This document shows, one piece after another, positions 8,112 to 17,282 of a stretch of DNA of 50,842 bases (the first letter of the stretch is position 1; each line of letters starts with the position of its first letter). Where the stretch lies: IMG/VR virus record IMGVR_UViG_3300036770_007509, positions 1 to 50,842 of that record; one strand, written 5' to 3'. The notes under the pieces are model-generated. The model was given only the letters and a program-made list of their open reading frames with translations, searched no databases and was not told the origin of the DNA. Made by a program: the position numbers and the translations under genes. This stretch comes from a virus.

Positions 8112-8210
8112 GATCTGTTTATCGCTGGGTGGTATATCCACCTGCCGCCCAACGCTGCGATAGCGTTTGGGAACGATGTCTAGATCCATATTGATGTAAC
8201 CTAAAATCTC

Positions 8211-8239
8211 TTGACACATCGTATAAATCGTCATATACT
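8211..8239 (+). promoter_or_regulatory. Strong sigma70 promoter for the DsbA-like gene
   Basis: TTGACA (8211-8216), a 17-base spacer and TATACT (8234-8239) make a near-consensus host sigma70 promoter. It is followed by AAAAAAGGAG and the ATG at 8257, which indicates early expression. Confidence 0.85.
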
Positions 8240-8256
8240 AGAAAAAAGGAGATCCC

Positions 8257-8514
8257 ATGGACAAACAATTTTCCGCCGAACAAAAAGCCAAACTCACACA
8301 GATCATCAATGAAGGCATGCAGGTCATGCACGAGATCGAGACCCTTAATGGTGGCCTTTCGGACACCATTAAAGCTGTGGCAGAAGAATTGGAAATCAAA
8401 CCCAGTGTGCTGAAAAAAGCCATCCGACTGGCACACAAGGCCGAGTTTGGCAAGGAGCAACAAGATCATGCCCTGCTGGAAAACATTCTAACCACAGTGG
8501 GCAAGACCCTATAA
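8257..8514 (+). CDS. dsbA: DsbA-like dsDNA-binding / late-transcription accessory protein
   Basis: An 85-residue, all-helical charged protein. The segment IKAVAEELEIKPSVLKKAIRLAHKAEFGK resembles the helix-turn-helix core of T4 DsbA (89 residues), a small protein that binds double-stranded DNA at late promoters and helps RNA polymerase there. Expressed from a near-consensus early promoter with a strong ribosome site. Its stop overlaps an exact TATAAATA box that could serve the polymerase gene. The family call rests on pattern recognition and context. Confidence 0.7.
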   Translation: MDKQFSAEQKAKLTQIINEGMQVMHEIETLNGGLSDTIKAVAEELEIKPSVLKKAIRLAHKAEFGKEQQDHALLENILTTVGKTL

Positions 8515-8517
8515 ATA
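8510..8517 (+). promoter_or_regulatory. Exact late-promoter box TATAAATA upstream of DNA polymerase
   Basis: An exact T4-type late box overlapping the end of the DsbA-like gene. It lies about 60 bases upstream of the polymerase start. The leader in between contains the hairpin GCTGG/CCAGC (8528-8542, loop CGTGA), which could act as a translational operator like the one upstream of T4 gene 43; that role is inference. Confidence 0.45.
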
Positions 8518-8579
8518 TCGTGGAGTCGCTGGCGTGACCAGCATGCAGCAAGGTAAACCGGCCATAAACGGAGACAATC

Positions 8580-11240
8580 ATTTCATACATTGACGCACTT
8601 TTTGATCGCGAACGCGACCGTATACACATCGTGGGCCGCCGCGATGGAGAGCGTTACTACGAAGACTTCCCGGCCACCTACATCATGTACTATGATGATC
8701 CACGCGGCAAGTTTAGATCCATATACAACACGCCGGTGTCGCGTTTTTCCACACGCAACAGCAAGGAATTCCGCAAAGAACAAGCCATACAAAAAGGCAA
8801 GCGTATCTACGAAGCAGACATCAACCCGGTGTTCCGCTGTTTAGAAGAAAACTACAAGAATCAAGATGCTCCAAGGTTACACACAGCGTTCTTTGACATT
8901 GAAGTAGATTTCGATGCCGAAAGAGGGTTCAGTTCTCCCAGTGATCCATTCAATACCATCACTGCTATCACTGTTTATCTTGACTGGATAGATCGATTGG
9001 TGACCATGGTGGTACCACCCAGATCCATGAGCACTGAAACTGCCAAAGAAATTGCTGATGAATTTGAAAATTGCTACGTTTTTGTCACCGAAGCCGACCT
9101 ACTCAACACCTTCCTGGATATGATCCAAGATGCTGATGTACTGACTGGCTGGAACTCCGAGGGCTATGACATACCCTACACAGTTCAGCGTACCACTCGC
9201 GTGCTCAGTCGAGACGACACACGCAGATTTTGTCTGTGGGATCAACTGCCCAAGCAACGTACCTTCGAGCGATTTGGTGCAGAAAACCTCACGTTTGATC
9301 TCATAGGTCGTGTACACATGGACTACATGCAGTTGTATCGCAAATACACCTACGAAGAACGCCACAGCTACAGCCTCGATGCCATCCTAGAATACGAAGG
9401 CCTGGCAGGCAAGACCAAGTTTGAAGGTACCTTGGATCAGCTCTACAATCAAAACTTCAAGACATTTATCGAATACAACCGACAGGACGTGAATGGCCTG
9501 GCTGAGATTGATCGCAAATTGCGATTCCTGGATCTGGCCAACACTCTGGCGCATGAAAACACTGTGCTGCTGCCCACCACCATGGGTGCCGTGGCTGTCA
9601 CAGAGCAGGCCATCATCAACGAAGCACACGAGCGCGGCATGGTTGTACCCAATCGACGTCAGCAGCTCACCGACGAAGACACCCAGGCCGCCGGCGCTTA
9701 TGTGGCCTATCCCAAGAAGGGCATGCATGATTGGGTGGGATCCATTGACATAAATTCGCTCTATCCATCCACCATCCGTGCTCTGAACATGGGCGCCGAA
9801 ACCATCGTGGGCCAGCTCCGGCCCATCATGACTGACCGTTACATCGCCGAACAGCGTGGTCGGGGTGACTCATTCGCAGCAGCCTGGGAAGGCCTGTTTG
9901 GTACCTTGGAGTACACCGCCGTGATGGAACAACAACGTGGCACCGAGATCACCGTGGACTGGCAGGACGGCGAGGAATCAGTTCACTCGGCGGCCGAGAT
10001 ATGGAAGATGATCTTTGATTCAAATCAGCCCTGGATGCTCAGTGCCAACGGTACCATATTCACCTATGAAACAGAAGCAGTGATCCCAGGCCTGCTCAAG
10101 CGTTGGTATGCCGAACGCAAAGAAATGCAGAAACGGCTGAAAGATTGCACCACACCGGAAGATGAAGAATACTGGGACAAACGCCAGCTGGTCAAGAAAA
10201 TCAACCTCAACAGTCTCTACGGAGCCATTCTCAATCCTGGCTGTAGATTCTTTGACAAGAGGATCGGGCAATCAACCACGCTGACAGGTCGGGCCATTGC
10301 CCGACACATGGATGCTTATGTGAATGAATGTATTACCGGAAAGTATGATCATGTGGGCGAAGCCATCATCTACGGTGACACAGATTCGTGCTACTTTTCG
10401 GCCTGGACTGCGGTACAGGATCAAGTAGAATCAGGGGCACTGTCGTGGACCAAAGAGTCTGCGGTAGAACTGTACGATATCATCGCTGAACAAGTCAATG
10501 ACAGCTTTCCAGGATTCATGGAACGTGCATTCCACTGTCCCAGGGACATGGGTTCTGTGATACGCGGCGGTCGCGAAATCGTGGCCTCCAAGGGCTTGTT
10601 TATCACCAAGAAACGCTATGCCTTGCTCTACTACGACAAAGAAGGCAGGCGCTATGATGTGGATGGTAGATCCGGACGTGTCAAAGCCATGGGTCTGGAT
10701 CTCAAACGCAGTGACACTCCGCGAGTGATCCAGGAATTCCTGAGCGAGATCCTTGATGATGTGTTGACTGGTCAGACTCGTGACGCAGTGATAGAAAAAA
10801 TACGCGAATTCAAATATGCTTTCAAAGAACGTCCGGGCTGGGAAAAAGGTTCGCCCAAGCGAGCCAACAATATCACGCAATATGCCAAAAAAGAAGAACG
10901 CGAAGGTCGAGCCAACATGCCTGGACATGTGCGTGCCAGCCTGAACTGGAACACCATGCGCAGGATGAACAGCGATAATTACTCCATGCAGGTCGTGGAC
11001 GGCATGAAGGTTATTGTTTGCAAGCTCAAAGACAATCCATTGGGTTGGACCAGCATAGCCTATCCCACAGATGAACTACACTTGCCGCAGTGGTTCCGAG
11101 AACTGCCGTTTGATGACGCGGCCATGGAGTCCACAGTGATCGATGGCAAGCTCGACAACCTTCTTGGTGTGCTGGACTGGGACATAGCTTCGGCCACCAA
11201 CACCGAAAACACCTTCCAAACATTGTTTGAATTCCAATGA
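8580..11240 (+). CDS. 43: Family B DNA polymerase (T4 gp43-like) with 3'-5' exonuclease
   Basis: The full replicative polymerase, about 886 residues (T4 gp43 has 898). Exonuclease motifs: FFDIEVDF (Asp/Glu near residue 106), LTGWNSEGYDIPY and EYNRQDV. Polymerase motifs: DINSLYPSTIR (A), KKINLNSLYGAILN (B), IYGDTDSCY (C, near 600) and TKKRYAL. Protein similarity extends upstream of the first ATG/GTG (GTG 8631): the residues encoded from 8580 (ISYIDALFDRERDRIHIVG) align with the gp43 N-terminus. In that frame a TAA at 8565-8567 closes the reading, so initiation probably uses ATT at 8580, six bases after GGAG; ATC at 8577 is the alternative. It works with the clamp at 12398. Confidence 0.95.
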   Translation: MSYIDALFDRERDRIHIVGRRDGERYYEDFPATYIMYYDDPRGKFRSIYNTPVSRFSTRNSKEFRKEQAIQKGKRIYEADINPVFRCLEENYKNQDAPRLHTAFFDIEVDFDAERGFSSPSDPFNTITAITVYLDWIDRLVTMVVPPRSMSTETAKEIADEFENCYVFVTEADLLNTFLDMIQDADVLTGWNSEGYDIPYTVQRTTRVLSRDDTRRFCLWDQLPKQRTFERFGAENLTFDLIGRVHMDYMQLYRKYTYEERHSYSLDAILEYEGLAGKTKFEGTLDQLYNQNFKTFIEYNRQDVNGLAEIDRKLRFLDLANTLAHENTVLLPTTMGAVAVTEQAIINEAHERGMVVPNRRQQLTDEDTQAAGAYVAYPKKGMHDWVGSIDINSLYPSTIRALNMGAETIVGQLRPIMTDRYIAEQRGRGDSFAAAWEGLFGTLEYTAVMEQQRGTEITVDWQDGEESVHSAAEIWKMIFDSNQPWMLSANGTIFTYETEAVIPGLLKRWYAERKEMQKRLKDCTTPEDEEYWDKRQLVKKINLNSLYGAILNPGCRFFDKRIGQSTTLTGRAIARHMDAYVNECITGKYDHVGEAIIYGDTDSCYFSAWTAVQDQVESGALSWTKESAVELYDIIAEQVNDSFPGFMERAFHCPRDMGSVIRGGREIVASKGLFITKKRYALLYYDKEGRRYDVDGRSGRVKAMGLDLKRSDTPRVIQEFLSEILDDVLTGQTRDAVIEKIREFKYAFKERPGWEKGSPKRANNITQYAKKEEREGRANMPGHVRASLNWNTMRRMNSDNYSMQVVDGMKVIVCKLKDNPLGWTSIAYPTDELHLPQWFRELPFDDAAMESTVIDGKLDNLLGVLDWDIASATNTENTFQTLFEFQ

Positions 11241-12343
11241 ACCTCAGTGAAATAGTAGACCTTAGAAACAGGCTGAAATATTGGTCATCGCAGGATCTTG
11301 ATCAAGCCATCAACGAATTTGCTGATTCTGTGACATCAATCAGCACAGATCATCCTGCACGCGATCAACATGCTCACAACACTCTGATGTTGAGCCGAAA
11401 GCAGCTTGACTCCACTGTGGCGGCCTACAAACAAAGTGTGGAACAGTATGTTTTTTGTCTAGATCAACAGATCTCGGACATTGAATCCGCATATCTGGCC
11501 AAAAGCTATGACCTGTATGATCGTTTCATGCGTCGAGAGCAGCCAGATTACATACTGGATCGTAGGTTGAGCCTTTCTGATGAATCAATGTCTATCTGGC
11601 AGTCTCGATTGGCCAAATACAGCGACTGGAAATGGCCTGGCATGGTGATACGACCTGCACGAGAACAGTGGTTGCATCAGATGGTAGCCTTGGATCCGTT
11701 GTATGTGTTGGATCTCAACTACGAACTGCTGACCCCAGCGGTTTCTAAGTTCAGCGAAGTCTATCAGAACCGTTTGCGCAGATTGATTATCAATGAAAAC
11801 CATGAAACCAAATTCCTGCCAGACTTGCCCAGCCATCAGCTGGGTATCTGTGCTGTGTTCAATTTTTTCAACTACCGCCCATTTGAAGTGATCAAACGCT
11901 ATCTTGAAGAGATCATGCAAACACTGCGGCCCGGCGGCATTTTGTTGATGACCTACAATAACTGTGATCTCAGCGGTGCTGTGGCCTTGGTTGAAAAGGG
12001 ATTCATGTGCTATACACCCAAACGCTTGATACTTTCTTTGCTGGAAAGCGTGGGCTATGACATTGTGTTTTATCAGGATCTCGATGCTGCCTGTGCAATA
12101 GTGGAAGCCCAGCGACCTGGGAGACTTACCAGCATCCGCGGTGGGCAAACCTTGGCACAGCTCAACGCCATACCAGAACCACCCAGATCCACTAAAAAAA
12201 CTGCCAAAGAGCCGGAGCCAACTAATCCTGTGCCACCCGTGATAGAACAACCCAAGGGCCAGCTCACACGTCCACAGCCCGGTACCAAAACAAAGCCTCC
12301 GGGTGCATCTGGCATCACACGACCAAAAGCAGTTGGCAAATGA
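11237..12343 (+). CDS. SAM-dependent methyltransferase-like protein
   Basis: A 368-residue protein. The central part (residues 145-280) has a Rossmann methyltransferase pattern: VLDLNYELL, then LGICAVFNFFNYRP, then IMQTLRPGGILLMTYNNCD, the last being the post-motif strand typical of class I methyltransferases. The classical GxGxG motif is degenerate, so activity is uncertain. The N-terminal 120 residues form a helical coiled coil; the last 80 are Pro/Lys/Thr-rich and disordered. Similar proteins lie near polymerase and clamp genes in marine T4-like phages. It overlaps the polymerase stop (ATGA). Target unknown. Confidence 0.55.
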   Translation: MNLSEIVDLRNRLKYWSSQDLDQAINEFADSVTSISTDHPARDQHAHNTLMLSRKQLDSTVAAYKQSVEQYVFCLDQQISDIESAYLAKSYDLYDRFMRREQPDYILDRRLSLSDESMSIWQSRLAKYSDWKWPGMVIRPAREQWLHQMVALDPLYVLDLNYELLTPAVSKFSEVYQNRLRRLIINENHETKFLPDLPSHQLGICAVFNFFNYRPFEVIKRYLEEIMQTLRPGGILLMTYNNCDLSGAVALVEKGFMCYTPKRLILSLLESVGYDIVFYQDLDAACAIVEAQRPGRLTSIRGGQTLAQLNAIPEPPRSTKKTAKEPEPTNPVPPVIEQPKGQLTRPQPGTKTKPPGASGITRPKAVGK

Positions 12344-12361
12344 CATCAAATATCATATACT
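12333..12361 (+). promoter_or_regulatory. Sigma70-type promoter for the clamp gene
   Basis: TTGGCA (12333-12338), 17 bases, TATACT (12356-12361), then a TCTAAATA box (12373-12380) and AAAGGA before the ATG at 12398. The clamp can therefore be expressed early and independently of the polymerase. Confidence 0.75.
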
Positions 12362-12397
12362 AATCACATAGATCTAAATACCAACGAAAGGAAACAC

Positions 12398-13129
12398 ATG
12401 AGAGATTATCTATTAGACCTAGTTTCACATACCTACGATCTTGGCTGTATCAATCTTGTCAAGATCACCGGCACTGATGCAGACACATCCATTGATGGTC
12501 TTGCCGAAGATCGATCAGTGGTAGTACAAGGCAAGTATTCGGGCCCCATCGCTGATTTTATCGGTAGCTTTGGCATGCCCAATCTCGACAAACTCAAGAT
12601 TCTGTTGAATCTGCAAGAATATCGTGAGGATGCTGAAATCACAGTTCGTCGACAAGATCGCAACGGACAGGAAGTGCCTGTGGGCCTGCATTTTAAAAAT
12701 GCTGCCGGAGACTTCAAAAACGATTACCGATTCATGACATCAGAGGTAGTGGCCGAAAAATTAAAAACTGCCAAATTCCTTGGTGCCAAATGGAGCCTAG
12801 AATTCGAGCCCACAGTGGCTGCCATTGCTAGACTACGCATGCAGGCACAGGCCAACTCGGACATACCAAATTTCCGTGTAAAGACCGAAAACAATGAACT
12901 CAAGTTCCAGTTTGGTGATCAGAGCACACATGCCGGTGAGTTTGTGTTTCATTCTGGCGCGTCTGTCACACTCAAACATGCGTGGGCCTGGCCGGTACAG
13001 CAAGTGATCAATATATTGAGTCTGTCGGGAGACAAAGTCATGCGTATCAGCGACGAGGGCGCCATGCAGATCACTGTGAATTCTGGGTTGGCAGTCTATG
13101 ACTATATTTTACCCGCGCAAAGCAAGTGA
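12398..13129 (+). CDS. 45: DNA polymerase sliding clamp (T4 gp45-like)
   Basis: A 243-residue protein (T4 gp45 has 228) with the gp45 fold pattern. It starts MRDYLLDLVSHTYDLGCINL, has GKYSGPIADFIGSFGMPNLDKL in the first clamp domain and closes with LSLSGDKVMRISDEGAMQI and LAVYDYILPA. gp45 forms a trimeric ring that tethers the polymerase and, in T4, also activates late transcription with gp33 and gp55. That role matters here because late boxes are abundant. Good Shine-Dalgarno (AAAGGA) and its own promoter. No loader genes (gp44/62) are in the window. Confidence 0.85.
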   Translation: MRDYLLDLVSHTYDLGCINLVKITGTDADTSIDGLAEDRSVVVQGKYSGPIADFIGSFGMPNLDKLKILLNLQEYREDAEITVRRQDRNGQEVPVGLHFKNAAGDFKNDYRFMTSEVVAEKLKTAKFLGAKWSLEFEPTVAAIARLRMQAQANSDIPNFRVKTENNELKFQFGDQSTHAGEFVFHSGASVTLKHAWAWPVQQVINILSLSGDKVMRISDEGAMQITVNSGLAVYDYILPAQSK

Positions 13130-13130
13130 T

Positions 13131-13754
13131 GTGTGGCCTCGGCATCCGTACGGTTCAGCTGTGCGTATGCAAGACTGGATTTATGTGCCCATACCCAAAT
13201 GCGCCAGCACCTGGACCAAGGAACTGTGGAAACCTGGGTACGAATGCGACTTTGTGACCGAGCAACAGTCGGGAGCAGTGAGTCATGTGGTGATCCTGCG
13301 AGATCCCGTAGAACGCTGGATCTCGGGTTTTGCACAGTGCCAGGTTGGCAATGATCCGACCTGTAAAGATCACTGGCAACGTCTGGGCTGGGACTGGGTG
13401 TTTGACACCGTGATATTTGACAATCATACTGAACCACAGAGCAGTTTTTTGGCCGGCATCGAACTAGATCGCGTGACCTGGTTTCAATTCGGCCCGGATC
13501 TAGAAACCAATATGTTGGCCTGGTTCCGGGATCAACTGGGCATGCAACAAAACACAGCAGGCATTGATCGCTACCGTGCACAGGATCAGGCAGCACCGGT
13601 GTTCCGTAACGGCATGGTCGGCATATCTCAGACTGAGATCATGCATCTGGTACGACAGCAGCTTGATCAGCGGCCGGGGGCACGACAGCAGCTTCAAGAT
13701 TGCTATCAGGAAGATCAGGATCTTTTTGATTCTGTGACCTTCTACTCATGCTGA
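13131..13754 (+). CDS. Sulfotransferase-like protein
   Basis: About 207 residues, with two PAPS-binding motifs: YVPIPKCASTWTKELW near the N-terminus and HVVILRDPVERWISGFAQ near residue 60. The layout matches the shorter phage sulfotransferase at 6202, but sequence identity is low. GTG at 13131 directly follows the clamp stop; ATG at 13098 (overlapping the clamp by 32 bases) is the alternative. Its end overlaps the radical SAM gene at 13748. Sulfation of a glycan or protein is the family activity; the acceptor is unknown. Confidence 0.75.
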   Translation: MWPRHPYGSAVRMQDWIYVPIPKCASTWTKELWKPGYECDFVTEQQSGAVSHVVILRDPVERWISGFAQCQVGNDPTCKDHWQRLGWDWVFDTVIFDNHTEPQSSFLAGIELDRVTWFQFGPDLETNMLAWFRDQLGMQQNTAGIDRYRAQDQAAPVFRNGMVGISQTEIMHLVRQQLDQRPGARQQLQDCYQEDQDLFDSVTFYSC

Positions 13755-14779
13755 AACACATACCCATCTATCATCAAAGCAGCCGCCTGGATCGCCTACG
13801 TCGCAACAAAGACGCAGAGTTGATCATTGCCAATCATTGCCAAGCACCTTGGCGCTATCTCATCGTGGACTGGACCGGAGAGTGCTTTGTCTGCGCCTGC
13901 GAAGCCTGGCTGCCGGTCAGTGTAGGGCGCATCGAACAATTTGATGACTTGGGTGCGATATGGAGCAGTCCAGTGGCCCGAGAGGTGCAGCAGGACATCC
14001 TGGATCGACAGTTTTCTTGGTGTGCCATAGACATGTGTGGCATCCAGGATCATGACATCAGGTATGACAAGCACACCATCAGCATCAACATCGACGACAG
14101 TTGCAATCTCAGATGTCCCAGCTGCCGTTCCGAACTCAAGATGCTGACCGAGGGTCCGGTGTTTGAACAGCGTCGTTCACAGGTACTACATCTCATTGAT
14201 CTCCTGGAGCGGTTCCAAGAACCTTGCCACATCATCATGAGCGGCAACGGTGATGTGCTGGCCAGCAACATCATGCGCCCATTGTTGCATGAGTATCAGC
14301 CCAGGCCCGATCATACTTTCCGCTTGTTTACCAACGGACTGCTGCTGAAAAAACAACTGAGCCGCAGTCGTATCTTGCCCCAGACCACTCAATACCAGAT
14401 CAGCATCGATGCCGGCAGTGCCCAAGTGTACGAGCAGGTTAGATTGGGCGGCAAATGGTCGGTGTTGCAGGAAAATTTTGATTTCCTGTCTTCGGTGATC
14501 GCCGACACTGGTGCAGATGTATGGTTGATGTTTGTGGTGCAACAAACAAACTGGCATGACATGCGCAATTTTGCCGAGCTTTGTGTACAGCGTGGATGGC
14601 ATGGCAACATCACCAAACTGGTGGATTGGGGCACTTGGCAGGATTTTGATGCCAATGATGTGATCGGTAACACACAACATCCAGATCATTTGGCAGCCAT
14701 GCAAGAACTCATGTATATTGATCAGTTTAATCCAGGCTTGGTGCATCTCGACGACTATCTCAAAAATCTCATACAATGA
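13748..14779 (+). CDS. Radical SAM protein with N-terminal Cys-rich domain
   Basis: A 343-residue protein with the CX3CX2C iron-sulfur motif in DDSCNLRCPSCRSELK (about residues 117-129) followed by a TIM-barrel pattern (HIIMSGNGDVL, QISIDAGS, DVWLMFVV). The N-terminal part has CQAPWRYLIVDWTGECFVCACEAW and WCAIDMCG, placing auxiliary Cys before the core, as in SPASM/twitch proteins in permuted order. It lies directly before dpdA (4-base overlap), so a role in modifying a base or peptide linked to DpdA is possible but inferred. Substrate unknown. Confidence 0.8.
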   Translation: MLKHIPIYHQSSRLDRLRRNKDAELIIANHCQAPWRYLIVDWTGECFVCACEAWLPVSVGRIEQFDDLGAIWSSPVAREVQQDILDRQFSWCAIDMCGIQDHDIRYDKHTISINIDDSCNLRCPSCRSELKMLTEGPVFEQRRSQVLHLIDLLERFQEPCHIIMSGNGDVLASNIMRPLLHEYQPRPDHTFRLFTNGLLLKKQLSRSRILPQTTQYQISIDAGSAQVYEQVRLGGKWSVLQENFDFLSSVIADTGADVWLMFVVQQTNWHDMRNFAELCVQRGWHGNITKLVDWGTWQDFDANDVIGNTQHPDHLAAMQELMYIDQFNPGLVHLDDYLKNLIQ

Positions 14780-16296
14780 CCGAACAACACGATCTCACAG
14801 CAGCTCAGAATGACTATGCTATTTTTTTGCCGGCTGTTTCCAGTTTCTATGGCAGTTATATAGGTCAGCAAAGGCACAAACAGTACGTGGAGCCTGCTCG
14901 CATGCCTGTGGGCATACCCGACATGGAGCAGTTAAATTGGCTGAACCCTCAAAAGGCCTTGTTTCCTTACCGTTGGAGCCTATACTCGGCTGGACACGCC
15001 AACCTTGATCTCGCCAAGCATGCACCCAAAGAAGACATGATCCGTAATAGAGATCCCGGATCGTTGATGCTGGCTGACTCAGGCGGATTCCAGATAGCAA
15101 AAGGTGTATGGCCCGGTCGCTGGGCCGACCACACAGATCGCGCTGCTGAAAAGAAACGAGCACAGGTTCTGGATTGGCAGATGGGCATCGCTGACTATGC
15201 CATGACCATGGACATACCTACTTGGACCTATCGAGATCCCAAAGCTGCAGCAGCCTGTGGAATACACAGCTACGACGATGCAGTGAATGCCACTCTTTAC
15301 AACAACAATTACTGGGTGGCCAATCGATTCGGCTCCACGCGCATATTGAATGTGTTGCAAGGCGGCAACCATACCGAAGCCGACCATTGGTACGCTCTCA
15401 TGAAAGGATTCTGCGATCCTGCACAGCACAGCAGTCATTTCAATGGTTGGGGCATGGGCGGACAGAACATGTGTGATGTGCACCTGGTGCTGCGACGTCT
15501 GGTACATCTCATACACGACGGATTGTTGGAACCCGGAGTGCATGACTGGATGCACTTCTTGGGCACCTCCAAGCTGGAATGGGCAGTGTTATTGACCATT
15601 ATACAACGTGCAGTGCGGCAGTATCACAATCCCAGTTTCACTATCAGCTTTGACTGCGCCTCACCGTTCTTGGCCACTGCCAACGGACAGTTGTATCATT
15701 CGATCGTCACTGACCCCAGATCTAAATGGAGCTATCGCATGGATTCCACTGTAGATGACAAACGCTATGCTATAGATTCACGCTTGTTCGGCGATGCTGT
15801 GCGGCAAGACGGTATACATGCTCAGTTCGAAGATTCTCCTGTTTCCTCACGCTTGAAGATTTCCGACATCTGCATCTATCGACCCGGCGACAAGAACAAG
15901 ATCGGCAAAGAAGGAAAGACCAGTTGGGACAGCTTCAGTTATGCCTTGCTGATGGCGCACAATGTCTGGATGCACATCGAAGCTGTGCAGAGAGCCAATC
16001 GCTGTTTTGATTCTGGACAAGCACCATCCATGCTGGTGCACCCCAATGATCCCGGGTTCGATGCACGATTGGTGATCGATCAGATTTTCCGAGCACAGGA
16101 TCGCTCAAAGAGCTTGGCAATAATCGATGATCATGCTAGTATATGGGAAAGAGTCATAGGCACACGTGGATTCACCGGAAAACGAGCAGTAAACGCACAT
16201 ACCATGTTTGACAATCTTTTTTCCACAGCACAACAGGACTGTGAAACTGATGGATTTGATCAAACCAAACTAGACCAATTAGAGGAGCAATCATGA
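14776..16296 (+). CDS. dpdA: DpdA-like DNA 7-deazaguanine transglycosylase
   Basis: A 506-residue member of the tRNA-guanine transglycosylase superfamily. Signatures are LADSGGFQIAKG (Asp101, base-recognition acid), GWGMGGQN, and ISFDCASPF (catalytic Asp near residue 293). Phage DpdA proteins swap guanine in DNA for a 7-deazaguanine such as preQ0 or a derivative, blocking restriction enzymes. The length exceeds bacterial Tgt (about 375), as is usual for DpdA. Substrate synthesis genes folE (22799), queD (25615) and queE (31905) are in this window. ATG overlaps the upstream radical SAM stop. Confidence 0.85.
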   Translation: MTEQHDLTAAQNDYAIFLPAVSSFYGSYIGQQRHKQYVEPARMPVGIPDMEQLNWLNPQKALFPYRWSLYSAGHANLDLAKHAPKEDMIRNRDPGSLMLADSGGFQIAKGVWPGRWADHTDRAAEKKRAQVLDWQMGIADYAMTMDIPTWTYRDPKAAAACGIHSYDDAVNATLYNNNYWVANRFGSTRILNVLQGGNHTEADHWYALMKGFCDPAQHSSHFNGWGMGGQNMCDVHLVLRRLVHLIHDGLLEPGVHDWMHFLGTSKLEWAVLLTIIQRAVRQYHNPSFTISFDCASPFLATANGQLYHSIVTDPRSKWSYRMDSTVDDKRYAIDSRLFGDAVRQDGIHAQFEDSPVSSRLKISDICIYRPGDKNKIGKEGKTSWDSFSYALLMAHNVWMHIEAVQRANRCFDSGQAPSMLVHPNDPGFDARLVIDQIFRAQDRSKSLAIIDDHASIWERVIGTRGFTGKRAVNAHTMFDNLFSTAQQDCETDGFDQTKLDQLEEQS

Positions 16297-16472
16297 CCGA
16301 TCAAAACCTCATAGAACAGCTGGAGCAAGAACATCATGCCTTGAACAAACAGATCGCTGGACTTGAAAGCACCGGTAGATTCAGCGATCATCGCATGCAA
16401 GAACTGAAAAAACAAAAACTGCATCTACGAGATCGAATTGAACAGTTGAAAAAGGAAAATCAACATGGATAG
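16293..16472 (+). CDS. YdcH/DUF465-like small coiled-coil protein
   Basis: A 59-residue helical protein, MTDQNLIEQLEQEHHALNK at the start and LKKQKLHLRDRIEQLKKENQ at the end. The LExEHxxLxxxI...LKKxKLxLxDxI pattern is that of the DUF465/YdcH family, short helical hairpins of unknown function in proteobacteria. Overlaps dpdA (ATGA) and the following gene, so it is part of the dpdA operon. AGAGGAG precedes the ATG. Confidence 0.7.
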   Translation: MTDQNLIEQLEQEHHALNKQIAGLESTGRFSDHRMQELKKQKLHLRDRIEQLKKENQHG

Positions 16473-16971
16473 GCCCGGCTTCAGCGACACACAGTTTTTC
16501 TGGGGGCACGAAGTAGAACACACTCCGGCACTGGGCCTGCACACCCTGTTCGTGGTGGGATACCAAACGCAGGAGGCAATAGATCAGGAGCTAGAACGAC
16601 CCCTTGCTGCCGAGCACATATTTTTTGGTGCCAATGACAGCTTCCATCCTCGCGGTGCCGACCAACACCGAGCTTGGGAATCGGTAATCCGTACCTATCT
16701 CGATCGCGGCTTCTGGTGCAGCCTGGACATACCGTTTGATCAGGTGGCAGAGTTCAACGAAGGCGGCCTGTGCGAGCACGATCGGTTCATACCCATCATC
16801 AAGGTTCCCATCCCCTACATTGGGCTCTGGAACTACAACACCTGTGTGAAGATCGATGACCGAGACTTTGCCGCTACCAATCCCGGAGTATGGGTACACC
16901 AGCTCCATGACCTCAAACGCCGATCCAGATTTACCCCTTGGAGCGCATACGAAAAGGACAAGACAGTATGA
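16465..16971 (+). CDS. Conserved T4-like phage protein, unknown function
   Basis: A 168-residue protein, starting MDRPGFSDTQFFWGHEVEHTP and with a conserved end (YIGLWNYNTCVKIDDRDFA, TNPGVWVHQLHDL). This arrangement is widespread in marine T4-like phages with no assigned role. The protein is globular, without membrane segments, and its His/Asp pairs could bind metal. Operon member between DUF465 and the next small gene, overlapping both. Confidence 0.7.
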   Translation: MDRPGFSDTQFFWGHEVEHTPALGLHTLFVVGYQTQEAIDQELERPLAAEHIFFGANDSFHPRGADQHRAWESVIRTYLDRGFWCSLDIPFDQVAEFNEGGLCEHDRFIPIIKVPIPYIGLWNYNTCVKIDDRDFAATNPGVWVHQLHDLKRRSRFTPWSAYEKDKTV

Positions 16972-17282
16972 AATGGTTTGACCGGTGGTTCGCCCGCAAG
17001 TGGCGCTGGGCCTACGCCACTCGTGATGAGATAGAGTTGGTGGCCTTATCCGGTGCTAAAGCCGCTAGACCCGTCCCGCAGGACATCGCCACCGAAGACT
17101 GGGAAGATGGCCTGCGCATCACCATCAAGAAAATGATCGGCGGGTCTGTGGTGAGCTTCAGGACCTATGATCGCAGAACGGATAGATCAGAAAGCCGGCA
17201 CTACATCATTACCGACAACGAGGATTTCACCACCGAACTGGGCAAGATCATAACCATGGAATCCATGAGGCAAACTCTGTGA
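16968..17282 (+). CDS. Conserved small T4-like phage protein
   Basis: A 104-residue protein beginning MKWFDRWFARKWRWAYATRDE, an amphipathic basic helix, followed by a beta-rich part (GGSVVSFRTYDRRTDRSES, HYIITDNEDF) and a helix ending in MESMRQTL. Very similar layouts occur in many marine T4-like phages next to radical SAM genes. Function unknown. ATG at 16968 overlaps the previous stop (ATGA); GTG of the next gene overlaps its stop. Confidence 0.7.
   Translation: MKWFDRWFARKWRWAYATRDEIELVALSGAKAARPVPQDIATEDWEDGLRITIKKMIGGSVVSFRTYDRRTDRSESRHYIITDNEDFTTELGKIITMESMRQTL

Noticed and set aside
11585-12349. A 254-codon open frame on the minus strand
   Set aside because: It lies opposite the methyltransferase-like gene, whose + frame has proper overlap with the polymerase stop; the minus frame has odd composition (Cys/Trp/His-rich) and no ribosome site.
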